NCBI GenBank assembly: GCA_947505995.1
Contig: CANNNB010000172.1
Location: forward strand, 1 to 5,317
Source: Comamonadaceae bacterium
Lineage (GTDB): Bacteria; Pseudomonadota; Gammaproteobacteria; Burkholderiales; Burkholderiaceae
Direction: 5' to 3'
Length of the DNA stretch: 5,317 nt
Part shown: positions 1 to 5,317 of the stretch, piece by piece
How the letters are laid out: each line of letters begins with the position of its first letter
Position numbering within the stretch: position 1 is the stretch's first letter
Made by a program: the position numbers and the translations under genes
The notes under the pieces: model-generated
Told to the model about the DNA's origin: nothing
What the model saw: the letters and a program-made list of their open reading frames with translations, nothing else
The model's database searches: none

Positions 1-1
1 C

Positions 2-679
2 AAGCAGTATGTGGCCAAACACAAAACCAAAGGCGAAACCTACGCGGCTATTTTATGTGGCGCCAACATGAACTTTGACCGCTTGCGCTTTGTGGCGGAG
101 CGCGCAGAAGTTGGCGAAGAACGCGAAGCCATTTTTGCAGTCACTATGCCTGAAGAGCGCGGTAGCTTCAAACGTTTTTGCGAGCTCATAGGAAATTTAC
201 CAGGCGGCCCTCGCAATGTGACGGAATTTAACTACCGCATCAGCGATGCTGCCAAAGCACATGTGTTTGTGGGCCTCACCACACAAGGGGCGGGCGAGAG
301 CACCAAGATTTCCAACAACTTCAAAAAACACGGTTTTCAAAACTTGGACTTGACGCAAGATGAATTGGCCAAAGAACACATTAGGCACATGGTGGGTGGG
401 CACACCAGTTTGGCGAAAAACGAACGCCTGATGCGCTTTGTTTTCCCAGAGCGTCCCGGCGCTTTGCTCAAATTCTTGAACCTGATGCGCCCAGGCTGGA
501 ACATTAGCCTGTTTCACTATCGCAACCAAGGGGCTGATTACGGCCGCATTTTGGTGGGCTTGCAAGTGCCTGAAAAAGACGACAAGGCTTTCGATAAATT
601 CTTGAGCACTTTGGGCTACCCTTGGGTGGAAGAAACACTCAATCCGGTCTACAGAATGTTCTTGCAGCAGTCTGCTTAA
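2..679 (+). CDS. ilvA: Threonine ammonia-lyase, biosynthetic (threonine dehydratase), C-terminal part
   Basis: This is the 3' end of a gene that begins before the window; the open frame runs from base 2 to a TAA at 677-679, giving 225 residues. The enzyme is PLP-dependent and deaminates L-threonine to 2-oxobutanoate, the first committed step of isoleucine synthesis in the cytoplasm. Residues 1-35 match the end of the catalytic fold (GETYAAILCGANMNFDRLRF, then VAERAE). Two ACT-like regulatory domains follow: about residues 42-93 (REAIFAVTMPEERGSFKRF to VFVGLTT) and about 141-189 (ERLMRFVFPERPGALLKFL to GRILVGLQVP). Two such domains are the hallmark of the long, isoleucine-inhibited biosynthetic form, as opposed to short catabolic TdcB. 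The PLP lysine lies upstream and cannot be checked. A GTG at 11 is internal, not a start. The gene is convergent with the secretion gene that follows and has no functional link to it that I can see. Confidence 0.95.
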   Translation, partial: KQYVAKHKTKGETYAAILCGANMNFDRLRFVAERAEVGEEREAIFAVTMPEERGSFKRFCELIGNLPGGPRNVTEFNYRISDAAKAHVFVGLTTQGAGESTKISNNFKKHGFQNLDLTQDELAKEHIRHMVGGHTSLAKNERLMRFVFPERPGALLKFLNLMRPGWNISLFHYRNQGADYGRILVGLQVPEKDDKAFDKFLSTLGYPWVEETLNPVYRMFLQQSA

Positions 680-719
680 ATTCAGCAGGAAAAAGGGCTT
701 ATTTTCTAACCGCGATGGC

Positions 720-1205
720 TTAGTTTTCGGCTTTGGGCAGTTCCAAAGTTACAGTGGGTGTGTCTTGTTGGCTAGGCGCCAATCGAGCGAGCCTGTGCCC
801 CACGGAATGCAAAACCCAACCTGGCGCCACAGTTTGGCCAGGCAAGTAGGCCTTGGGCGGCTGGCCATCTACCGCCAACAAAGCACTGCCACGACCAGAA
901 GCGCCGGCCACCACACCCAACAAAGACCATTGATGGTCTGAAGCCGCACCAGCATTGGCAACAGACTGGCTTTCTGTGGCTTTACGCGCCCCTAAGGCAG
1001 CAGCCACATGACTGCTTTGAATGGCATTTTGAGCCGATTGAAAGGCCGAAACTTGCGAGGCATTGGGCACCGCCGAAGGGGGCACAGAAATGCTTTGAAT
1101 TTGTAAAACCCAGACGACGGCAGTGTAGGCGACCAAAGCCCCAAGCCCCAACGCGCAAAGCGCGGGCCAATAGGATTTGGAGGGGCCTTGAATGACTTGT
1201 AACAT
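720..1205 (-). CDS. gspC: Short GspC-type T2SS protein (HR domain only; may be annotated as T2SS protein N)
   Basis: The frame encodes 161 residues from the ATG at 1205-1203 to the TAA at 722-720. GspC is a bitopic inner-membrane protein whose periplasmic homology region (HR) docks on the secretin GspD. Residues 1-12 are a short cytoplasmic tail, about 13-34 a single membrane helix (ALCALGLGALVAYTAVVWVL), about 45-92 an Ala/Ser/Gln-rich linker, and about 94-142 an HR-like beta domain (SLLGVVAGASGRGSALLAVD, then AYLPGQTV and GWVLHSVGHRLARL). A short tail ends in PKAEN. Classical GspC is roughly 270-300 residues and carries a C-terminal PDZ or coiled-coil domain; none is present here. The frame stays open up to 1316, but that longer form would overlap gspG and put a poor sequence before the membrane helix, so I chose 1205. 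No clear Shine-Dalgarno precedes it. Placement beside gspG supports the call; the HR similarity is moderate. Confidence 0.82.
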   Translation of the reverse strand: MLQVIQGPSKSYWPALCALGLGALVAYTAVVWVLQIQSISVPPSAVPNASQVSAFQSAQNAIQSSHVAAALGARKATESQSVANAGAASDHQWSLLGVVAGASGRGSALLAVDGQPPKAYLPGQTVAPGWVLHSVGHRLARLAPSQQDTPTVTLELPKAEN

Positions 1206-1255
1206 GACAGGATTATGATGGAGAAGTGTGAGAAAAAGCAGAGAGCATTTTTGCA
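1206..1255. promoter_or_regulatory. Divergent gspC / gspG intergenic region, possible overlapping promoters
   Basis: Only 50 bases separate the chosen starts of the two divergent genes. On the plus strand, TATGAT at 1214-1219 matches the -10 consensus in five of six positions and would give a leader of about 30 bases before gspG. The best -35 candidate, TTGAAT at 1188-1193, lies 20 bases upstream, which is too far for a strong sigma-70 promoter. On the minus strand, the overlapping CATAAT (1217-1212) is also five of six, but would place transcription almost on the gspC start. A purine-rich GAGAG at 1241-1245, ten bases before the gspG ATG, is a weak ribosome binding site. Location is well supported by gene orientation; the exact elements are guesses. 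Confidence 0.35.
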
Positions 1256-1744
1256 ATGAAATTAGAAAACCCAAATTCAACCTCCGATGTTCAAACTTTG
1301 AACACCACCACGCCACCGAAACACAGCCTCGCTAGAAAACAGCGCGGCTTCACTTTGATTGAGTTGATGGTGGTTCTGGCCATCATTGGCATCTTGGCGG
1401 CCTTGGTGGTGCCCAGTGTTTTAGGCCGTGCCGACGATGCTCGCGTCACAGCAGCGCGAACCGACGTGGGCAATTTGGCCCAGGCCCTGAAACTCTACAA
1501 GCTCGACAACCAGCGCTTTCCAACTGCCGAGCAAGGTTTGCAAGCTTTGGTGGCCAGGCCTTCAGCCGAGCCCGTGCCCAACAATTGGAAAAGCTACTTA
1601 GACAAATTACCTGCCGATCCTTGGGGCAGGCCTTATCAATACCTCAATCCTGGCCTGAAGGGCGAGGTCGACGTCATGTCGTGGGGCGCAGATGGTCAAT
1701 CGGGCGGTGAAGGCGTGAATGCCGACATTGGCAGCTGGCAATAA
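1256..1744 (+). CDS. gspG: T2SS major pseudopilin GspG
   Basis: The gene encodes 162 residues. The major pseudopilin is processed by the prepilin peptidase, extracted from the inner membrane and polymerised into the periplasmic pseudopilus that drives secretion. The peptidase site is RG/FTLIE, with cleavage after Gly31 and the conserved Glu5 at residue 36; the hydrophobic helix spans about 37-54. Family blocks follow: YKLDNQRFPTAEQGLQALV (81-99), YLDKLPADPWGRPYQYLNPG (114-133) and the acidic C-terminal loop SWGADGQSGGEGVNADIGSW (142-161). That loop corresponds to the calcium-binding region of GspG. The mature chain of 131 residues is normal, but the 31-residue leader is much longer than the usual 6-12. 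The only nearer in-frame alternative start is TTG at 1298, giving a 17-residue leader but with no visible ribosome binding site. This is the first gene of the plus-strand operon. Confidence 0.96.
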   Translation: MKLENPNSTSDVQTLNTTTPPKHSLARKQRGFTLIELMVVLAIIGILAALVVPSVLGRADDARVTAARTDVGNLAQALKLYKLDNQRFPTAEQGLQALVARPSAEPVPNNWKSYLDKLPADPWGRPYQYLNPGLKGEVDVMSWGADGQSGGEGVNADIGSWQ

Positions 1745-1750
1745 ATTCAG

Positions 1751-2188
1751 ATGCGTGCCTCACATGGCTTCACCTTAATTGAATTGCTGGTGGTCATTGC
1801 GCTGATTGCCATAAGCACTGCCGCAGTCAGCTTCAGTTTGCGCGACTCTGCTAACACCGTGCTAGAGCGAGATGCAGAGCGTTTGGCGGCCCTGTTTGAA
1901 TCGGCAAGAGCCAGGTCCAGAGCCAGCGGTGTGCCCGTCAAATGGCACCCCCAACCACTCAACAACAGCGGCAGCCCAAGCGCTTTTGTCTTTGAAGGTT
2001 TGCCACCCCAAACACTGTCTGATCAATGGCTGTCGCCGCAAATTCAAGTGGCCTCCAACGCTTTGGTGGTCTTAGGCCCCGACCCCATCATCGGCCCTCA
2101 AAGCGTGGCACTTCGTTTGAAAGATTTGCAGCTTTGGGTTAGCACCGATGGGCTTAGACCCTTTTCAGTCAAGCGAGCAGCGCCGTGA
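1751..2188 (+). CDS. gspH: T2SS minor pseudopilin GspH
   Basis: The gene encodes 145 residues and starts 6 bases after the gspG stop. GspH is a minor pseudopilin near the top of the pseudopilus, joining the GspI-J-K tip to the GspG shaft. The leader is short (MRASHG), followed by FTLIELLVVIALIAISTAAV with Glu5 at residue 11. A helical stretch rich in Arg/Glu/Ala (about 36-58, VLERDAERLAALFESARARS) continues the N-terminal helix, as in the family. The beta-rich C-terminal domain is compact and ends in STDGLRPFSVKRAAP, resembling the final strand of other betaproteobacterial GspH proteins. H, I and J can be confused with one another; position after G and the DAERLAALFESARARS segment favour H. 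No strong Shine-Dalgarno is seen, so translation is probably coupled to gspG. Confidence 0.88.
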   Translation: MRASHGFTLIELLVVIALIAISTAAVSFSLRDSANTVLERDAERLAALFESARARSRASGVPVKWHPQPLNNSGSPSAFVFEGLPPQTLSDQWLSPQIQVASNALVVLGPDPIIGPQSVALRLKDLQLWVSTDGLRPFSVKRAAP

Positions 2189-2586
2189 ATTTCCCTTCTG
2201 CCCCTTTGCGACTAAGGTCACAAACGAGTCAAGGCTTTACCCTCATAGAAGTGTTGGTCGCTTTGGGCATTGTGGCCATTGCGCTCATGGCGGGTTTGCG
2301 CTCTACCGATGCACTGAGCAGAAATGCTTCGCGCCAATCCACACAATGGTTGGCGCAAATTTGTGCTGAAAACGAGTTCAGTCGTTTGCGCTTGTCTAGG
2401 CAAGTACCACCCGTTGGCGAAAGCAGCGCTACCTGCCTACAAGCCGGTTTAGATTTGCAAGTGAATTTGTCGGTGCAAGTCACACCCAATCCCAATTTCA
2501 GGAGGGTCGACGCACGGGTTGTTCAAGGCAATGGTTTAGACAGCACGCCCCTGCTTCAACTCTCGACGGTCATGGGGCGCTATTGA
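2185..2586 (+). CDS. gspI: T2SS minor pseudopilin GspI
   Basis: The gene encodes 133 residues from a GTG start that overlaps the gspH stop (GTGA, 2185-2188). GspI is the core of the tip complex and nucleates GspJ and GspK to start pseudopilus assembly. A 17-residue leader ends at QG, followed by FTLIEVLVALGIVAIALMAG; Glu5 is residue 22. The helix continues with the family-typical pattern of Ala/Asn/Glu and Arg/Leu (WLAQICAENEFSRLRL, 55-70). The C-terminal sheet is short and ends in LQLSTVMGRY. The mature chain of about 116 residues fits GspI, the smallest of the set. Two cysteines, Cys60 and Cys84, are both predicted periplasmic. There is no ATG upstream of the peptidase site, so GTG is the best start, supported by the stop/start overlap. 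Confidence 0.9.
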   Translation: MNFPSAPLRLRSQTSQGFTLIEVLVALGIVAIALMAGLRSTDALSRNASRQSTQWLAQICAENEFSRLRLSRQVPPVGESSATCLQAGLDLQVNLSVQVTPNPNFRRVDARVVQGNGLDSTPLLQLSTVMGRY

Positions 2587-3281
2587 TGTCAAGCAAGCAT
2601 TCGAAGTTCAATGCACCTAAGCTCAAAGCCATTGCTGGTTTTACTTTGATAGAAGTACTGGTGGCCAGCGCCATTTTAGCGCTCATGGCCCTCATTTCTT
2701 GGCGCGGCTTGGATGGCATGTCCAAAGCGCAAGTGGCATTGCAAACACGCAGCGATGCCAGCCAAACATGGCAAGTCGGTTTGGCGCAATGGCGCACCGA
2801 TCTTGACAACATGGTGACTTTGCAAAACACCCCAGCACTCGACTGGGACGGGCGTGTGCTGCGCATCACACGGCAGCATTCACAAGACCCACAAGCAGGC
2901 ATGCAGGTGGTGGCGTGGACCCTTGGCAATGGCCAATGGACACGTTGGCAATCGGCCCCACTTACCCAGCGCGATGCTTGGGCACAAGCCTGGACTCAAG
3001 CGCAGGTATGGGGCGAATCGGCAGGCAACCCCATGCCCAACAATGCGCATGAAGTCTTGGTTCATGCCATTCGCAGTTGGCAAATTTATTACCACCGCGA
3101 CGGTGCTTGGAGCAACCCTCTCTCAAGCGCCGCCAACACCGCTGGTACCAATCAATCAAGCAACTCGGCTAACTTGCCTGAAGGTATTCGCGTGGTCATT
3201 GATTTGACTGAGAACGCGCTGGTGCAAGGCAAATTGACATTGGATTGGGTGCGGCCCACTTTCACGGTGGCAAAGCAATGA
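2586..3281 (+). CDS. gspJ: T2SS minor pseudopilin GspJ
   Basis: The gene encodes 231 residues. The ATG at 2586 shares one base with the gspI stop (TGATG) and is preferred over the TTG one codon earlier; GGGG at 2574-2577 is a plausible ribosome binding site. GspJ joins GspI and GspK in the pseudopilus tip. An 18-residue leader ends at AG, followed by FTLIEVLVASAILALMALIS with Glu5 at residue 23. Family features include the WRTDLDNMV segment (69-77), ALDWDGRVLRITR (84-96), a Trp-rich middle (AWTLGNGQWTRW, 110-121) and the late strand GIRVVIDL (200-207). Residues 179-197 form a Ser/Asn/Ala/Thr-rich low-complexity insertion just before that strand, which probably explains the somewhat long chain. 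Its stop overlaps the gspK start. Confidence 0.93.
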   Translation: MSSKHSKFNAPKLKAIAGFTLIEVLVASAILALMALISWRGLDGMSKAQVALQTRSDASQTWQVGLAQWRTDLDNMVTLQNTPALDWDGRVLRITRQHSQDPQAGMQVVAWTLGNGQWTRWQSAPLTQRDAWAQAWTQAQVWGESAGNPMPNNAHEVLVHAIRSWQIYYHRDGAWSNPLSSAANTAGTNQSSNSANLPEGIRVVIDLTENALVQGKLTLDWVRPTFTVAKQ

Positions 3282-4354
3282 GCATGTTGCACACGCCCAC
3301 AAGCCCTAAAGCTCAAAGCGGCGCCGCTTTGATCAGTGCCATGCTGGTTGTCACCTTAGTGGCCACCCTGGCCAGTGTGGCGCTGTGGCAGCAATGGCGG
3401 CATGTGGAAGTAGAAAGTGCAGAACGGCACAGGGTTCAGTCATCTTGGCTTTTAAATGGGGCTTTAGATTGGTCTAGGCTGATCTTGCGAGAAGATGCCT
3501 TGGCGGGGGTGGCAGGAAATACAGCCAATACAGGCGGCGCCAGCAGCAGTGCAGACCATTTGGCTGAGCCTTGGGCATTGCCCTTGAAGGAGGCCAAACT
3601 GTCGACATTTTTGGCACAAGATCAGCAGCTGCGCGAGGGCGACCCTGAAGTCTTTTTGTCGGGCCAAATCACCGACGCACAGAGCCGCATCAATTTGACA
3701 AATTGGTTTGAGGCAAACGACGGCAAAGTTGGCACTCAAATGAATGAACCGATGCAAGTTGCCCTTGTTCGGCTTTTCAATGTCTTGCATTTGCCCCGCT
3801 CTGAATTGGAAAGGCTGGCTCAAGGATGGAAAACTGCAGCCCAATCAGCCCGCTTGGCAAAATCTGAAATAGGGCAAGCCCCCGTTGGCATGGTCAGCCA
3901 AGCAGCCTTGTTGCCCCAGCAAATCACACAATTGCAGTGGCTTGGGCTTAGCCAAGAAAGCTTACAAAGATTAGCCCCCTTTGTGACTATCTTGCCGCAA
4001 ACCACCCCCGTCAATCTGAATACGGCTAGCGCTGAGGTCATTTACGCCACGATACCGGGTTTAGATCTTGCCGTTGCGCAAAAGTTTGTTCAGCAACGCG
4101 CTAGAGCGCACTTCAGCAACTTAGCGGACGCCAGCAAGGCTTTGGGCGGCAAATCACTGGAGGGGCGTTGGCACTCCGTGGGGTCGCGTTATTTTGAAGT
4201 TTGGGGGCGTTTGCGCATGGAAGATCGCACGCAAGAGGAAACTGCACTGATTTTTCGAGATGCTGGCAACGTCACTTTTGTTTGGCGTCAAAAAATTGCT
4301 GGAATACTCCCCCCCTCTAATGGTGAGTCGCTTCTACAATCAAGTCAGCCATGA
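3278..4354 (+). CDS. gspK: T2SS minor pseudopilin GspK
   Basis: The gene encodes 358 residues from the ATG at 3278, overlapping the gspJ stop (ATGA); a GGTGG at 3266-3270 is a reasonable ribosome binding site. An open frame extends upstream to 3245, but that adds residues coded inside gspJ. GspK is the large tip pseudopilin that caps the pseudopilus. The likely processing site is QSG/AALIS after Gly15, followed by a membrane helix to about residue 37. Residue 5 of the mature protein is Ser, not Glu; absence of Glu5 is typical of GspK. Downstream blocks are LSGQITDAQSRINLTNW (127-143), VNLNTASAEVIYATIPGL (245-262), a helix-hairpin-helix-like stretch, and the late domain HSVGSRYFEVWGRLRMED (299-316). 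Residues 80-93 are a Gly/Ser/Ala/Asn-rich insertion. The chain is slightly longer than the roughly 330 residues of enterobacterial GspK. Confidence 0.95.
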   Translation: MSMLHTPTSPKAQSGAALISAMLVVTLVATLASVALWQQWRHVEVESAERHRVQSSWLLNGALDWSRLILREDALAGVAGNTANTGGASSSADHLAEPWALPLKEAKLSTFLAQDQQLREGDPEVFLSGQITDAQSRINLTNWFEANDGKVGTQMNEPMQVALVRLFNVLHLPRSELERLAQGWKTAAQSARLAKSEIGQAPVGMVSQAALLPQQITQLQWLGLSQESLQRLAPFVTILPQTTPVNLNTASAEVIYATIPGLDLAVAQKFVQQRARAHFSNLADASKALGGKSLEGRWHSVGSRYFEVWGRLRMEDRTQEETALIFRDAGNVTFVWRQKIAGILPPSNGESLLQSSQP

Positions 4355-5317
4355 GTACTCAAATTTTCACGTTGCCGTTTCGCTCTGAAAACGGTGCAGC
4401 CTACCCGCACACTGTCTTGTCGACCCAAACGGCTGGCGCGCGCGACAAAGAAATTTGGGCCATCGTACCCGCTGAAGCCATCTCTTGGCACCGCGTGACT
4501 TTGCCCGCAGGCCTTCAAAGACAACCGAGCCGTATGGTCGCTGCACTGCAAAGTTTGATGGAAGAGCCCTTGTTAGATGACCCAGAGCTCTTGCATTTGT
4601 CTTTGCAACCCGAATGGGAAAGCAATGCCTCAGCATGGGTAGCCGCTTGCAACAAGTCTTGGCTGAAGCAGCATTTGTCGCATCTGCAAGCCATGGGCCA
4701 TGTGGTTCATCGCATCGTGCCAGAGTGGGCGCCTAGCCATCTGCCTGGCGTGGTAACTGCTTGGGTGAGCGGCACACCAGAAAATGCATGGTTGTGGGTT
4801 AGCGATGCGCAAGGCGCCTGGCGCTTGCCTCTTCAAGCTGGCGTGAATTTTTGGATCGAAAAACTAAAGTCTGCCACCAGCACAAAAGAACTCCCTGCCA
4901 ATGTCCTAATTCAAGCAGAACCTGCAGTGGCTGAACTTGCACAAAAAGCTTTGCGCCAATTGCAAAGCTTTCATCAAACAGACACAACGGGCCGCTTGGC
5001 CACCTGGCGTGTTGAAGTGGTCACGGCTTTACAACGCTACGCACAAGCTGCAGCCTCCAATTGGGATTTGGCTCAGTTTGAATTTGCAGCGCACGGCTCT
5101 GCACGCTGGCTTCAAAAAGCCAATCGCATTTGGCAAACTTTTGCCAAGAGCCCCGCTTGGCAAGCCGCTCGCTGGAGTCTTGCATTGTTGGTTTTAGCGC
5201 AGTTCATTGGCTTGAATATCGCCGCGTGGCAACTCAATGCCCAAGCCAAACTGCAACGCGATTTACAAAAAACCATCCTCACACAAACCTTTCCCAATGT
5301 CACGGTAGTCGACGCTC
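4351..5317 (+). CDS. gspL: T2SS inner-membrane platform protein GspL, N-terminal part
   Basis: The gene starts at the ATG at 4351, overlapping the gspK stop (ATGA), and stays open to the window end, giving 322 complete residues. GspL recruits the GspE ATPase through an actin-like (ASKHA-fold) cytoplasmic domain and contacts GspM and GspC in the periplasm. The cytoplasmic domain covers about residues 1-270 and includes the family motif EEPLLDDPELLHLSL (71-85), with Trp-rich strands IWAIVPAEAISWHRVTLP (35-52) and AWLWVSDAQGAWRLPL (146-161). A single membrane helix lies at about 274-293 (RWSLALLVLAQFIGLNIAAW), and the periplasmic region begins at about 295. The ferredoxin-like periplasmic domain is only started and is cut by the window edge. 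No Shine-Dalgarno is visible, so translation probably depends on gspK. Neighbouring order K-L strongly supports the call. Confidence 0.93.
   Translation, partial: MSTQIFTLPFRSENGAAYPHTVLSTQTAGARDKEIWAIVPAEAISWHRVTLPAGLQRQPSRMVAALQSLMEEPLLDDPELLHLSLQPEWESNASAWVAACNKSWLKQHLSHLQAMGHVVHRIVPEWAPSHLPGVVTAWVSGTPENAWLWVSDAQGAWRLPLQAGVNFWIEKLKSATSTKELPANVLIQAEPAVAELAQKALRQLQSFHQTDTTGRLATWRVEVVTALQRYAQAAASNWDLAQFEFAAHGSARWLQKANRIWQTFAKSPAWQAARWSLALLVLAQFIGLNIAAWQLNAQAKLQRDLQKTILTQTFPNVTVVDA

Noticed and set aside
197..565. 122-residue open frame on the minus strand inside ilvA
   Set aside because: It lies antisense to the strongly conserved ACT domains and resembles no protein family; it is a shadow of the real gene.
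1206..1316. Extension of the minus-strand gspC frame up to an ATG at 1316
   Set aside because: It would overlap the gspG start region and add 37 residues with extra hydrophobic and cysteine-containing sequence before the membrane helix. The ATG at 1205 gives a normal short cytoplasmic tail.
678..1750. The word TAAATTCAG follows the stop codons of both ilvA (677-685) and gspG (1742-1750)
   Set aside because: A nine-base match including a stop codon is easily chance, and no surrounding similarity or structure supports a shared element.
1331..2700. Repeated GGCTTCAC-type and GAATTGCTGGTGGTC-type words near the starts of gspG, H, I and J as possible DNA repeats
   Set aside because: They encode the homologous GFTLIE prepilin motif and helix; the similarity follows from protein conservation, not from a separate repeat element.
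2854..3207. 117-residue plus-strand frame inside gspJ
   Set aside because: It is an alternative frame of gspJ, rich in Cys, His and Pro with no recognisable domain; gspJ explains the sequence.
3278..3335. GspK lacking Glu5 as a possible defect
   Set aside because: Missing Glu5 is a known normal property of the GspK family, so Ser at this position is not evidence of inactivation.
4367..4987. Several minus-strand frames over the last kilobase
   Set aside because: The plus-strand frame from 4351 is continuous to the window end and reads as GspL, so these are antisense shadows.

Overview
This window comes from a betaproteobacterium, most likely order Burkholderiales and Comamonadaceae-like. That is inferred from moderate GC, protein style, and the arrangement of a short gspC-like gene running divergently from a gspG-first pseudopilin operon. 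The genus cannot be fixed by eye. No RNA gene, mobile element, CRISPR array or phage-like sequence is visible, and essentially all of the window is coding.

Layout: (1) 2-679, plus strand: the 3' part of ilvA, biosynthetic threonine ammonia-lyase, covering the end of the catalytic domain and both C-terminal ACT-like regulatory domains. (2) 720-1205, minus strand: a short GspC-type protein of the type II secretion system (T2SS), convergent with ilvA. (3) 1206-1255: a 50-base divergent spacer that should hold the start signals of both gspC and the plus-strand operon. (4) 1256-5317, plus strand: gspG, gspH, gspI, gspJ, gspK and the first 322 codons of gspL. These genes are packed with a 6-base gap (G-H) and then 1-4 base stop/start overlaps (H-I, I-J, J-K, K-L), which indicates one transcript with translational coupling.

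Function: GspG is the major pseudopilin. GspH, I, J and K are minor pseudopilins that form the tip and prime assembly of the pseudopilus. GspL is the inner-membrane platform protein that connects the cytoplasmic GspE ATPase to the periplasm. GspC links the inner-membrane platform to the outer-membrane secretin GspD. GspD, E, F and M and the prepilin peptidase are not in the window. GspM would be expected directly after gspL.

Novelty: this is a recognisable T2SS locus and I found no undescribed system. The details most worth a second look are the reduced GspC without a PDZ or coiled-coil domain, the unusually long (31-residue) predicted GspG leader, the very small divergent regulatory spacer, low-complexity insertions in GspJ and GspK, and a cysteine pair found only in GspI among the five pseudopilins.
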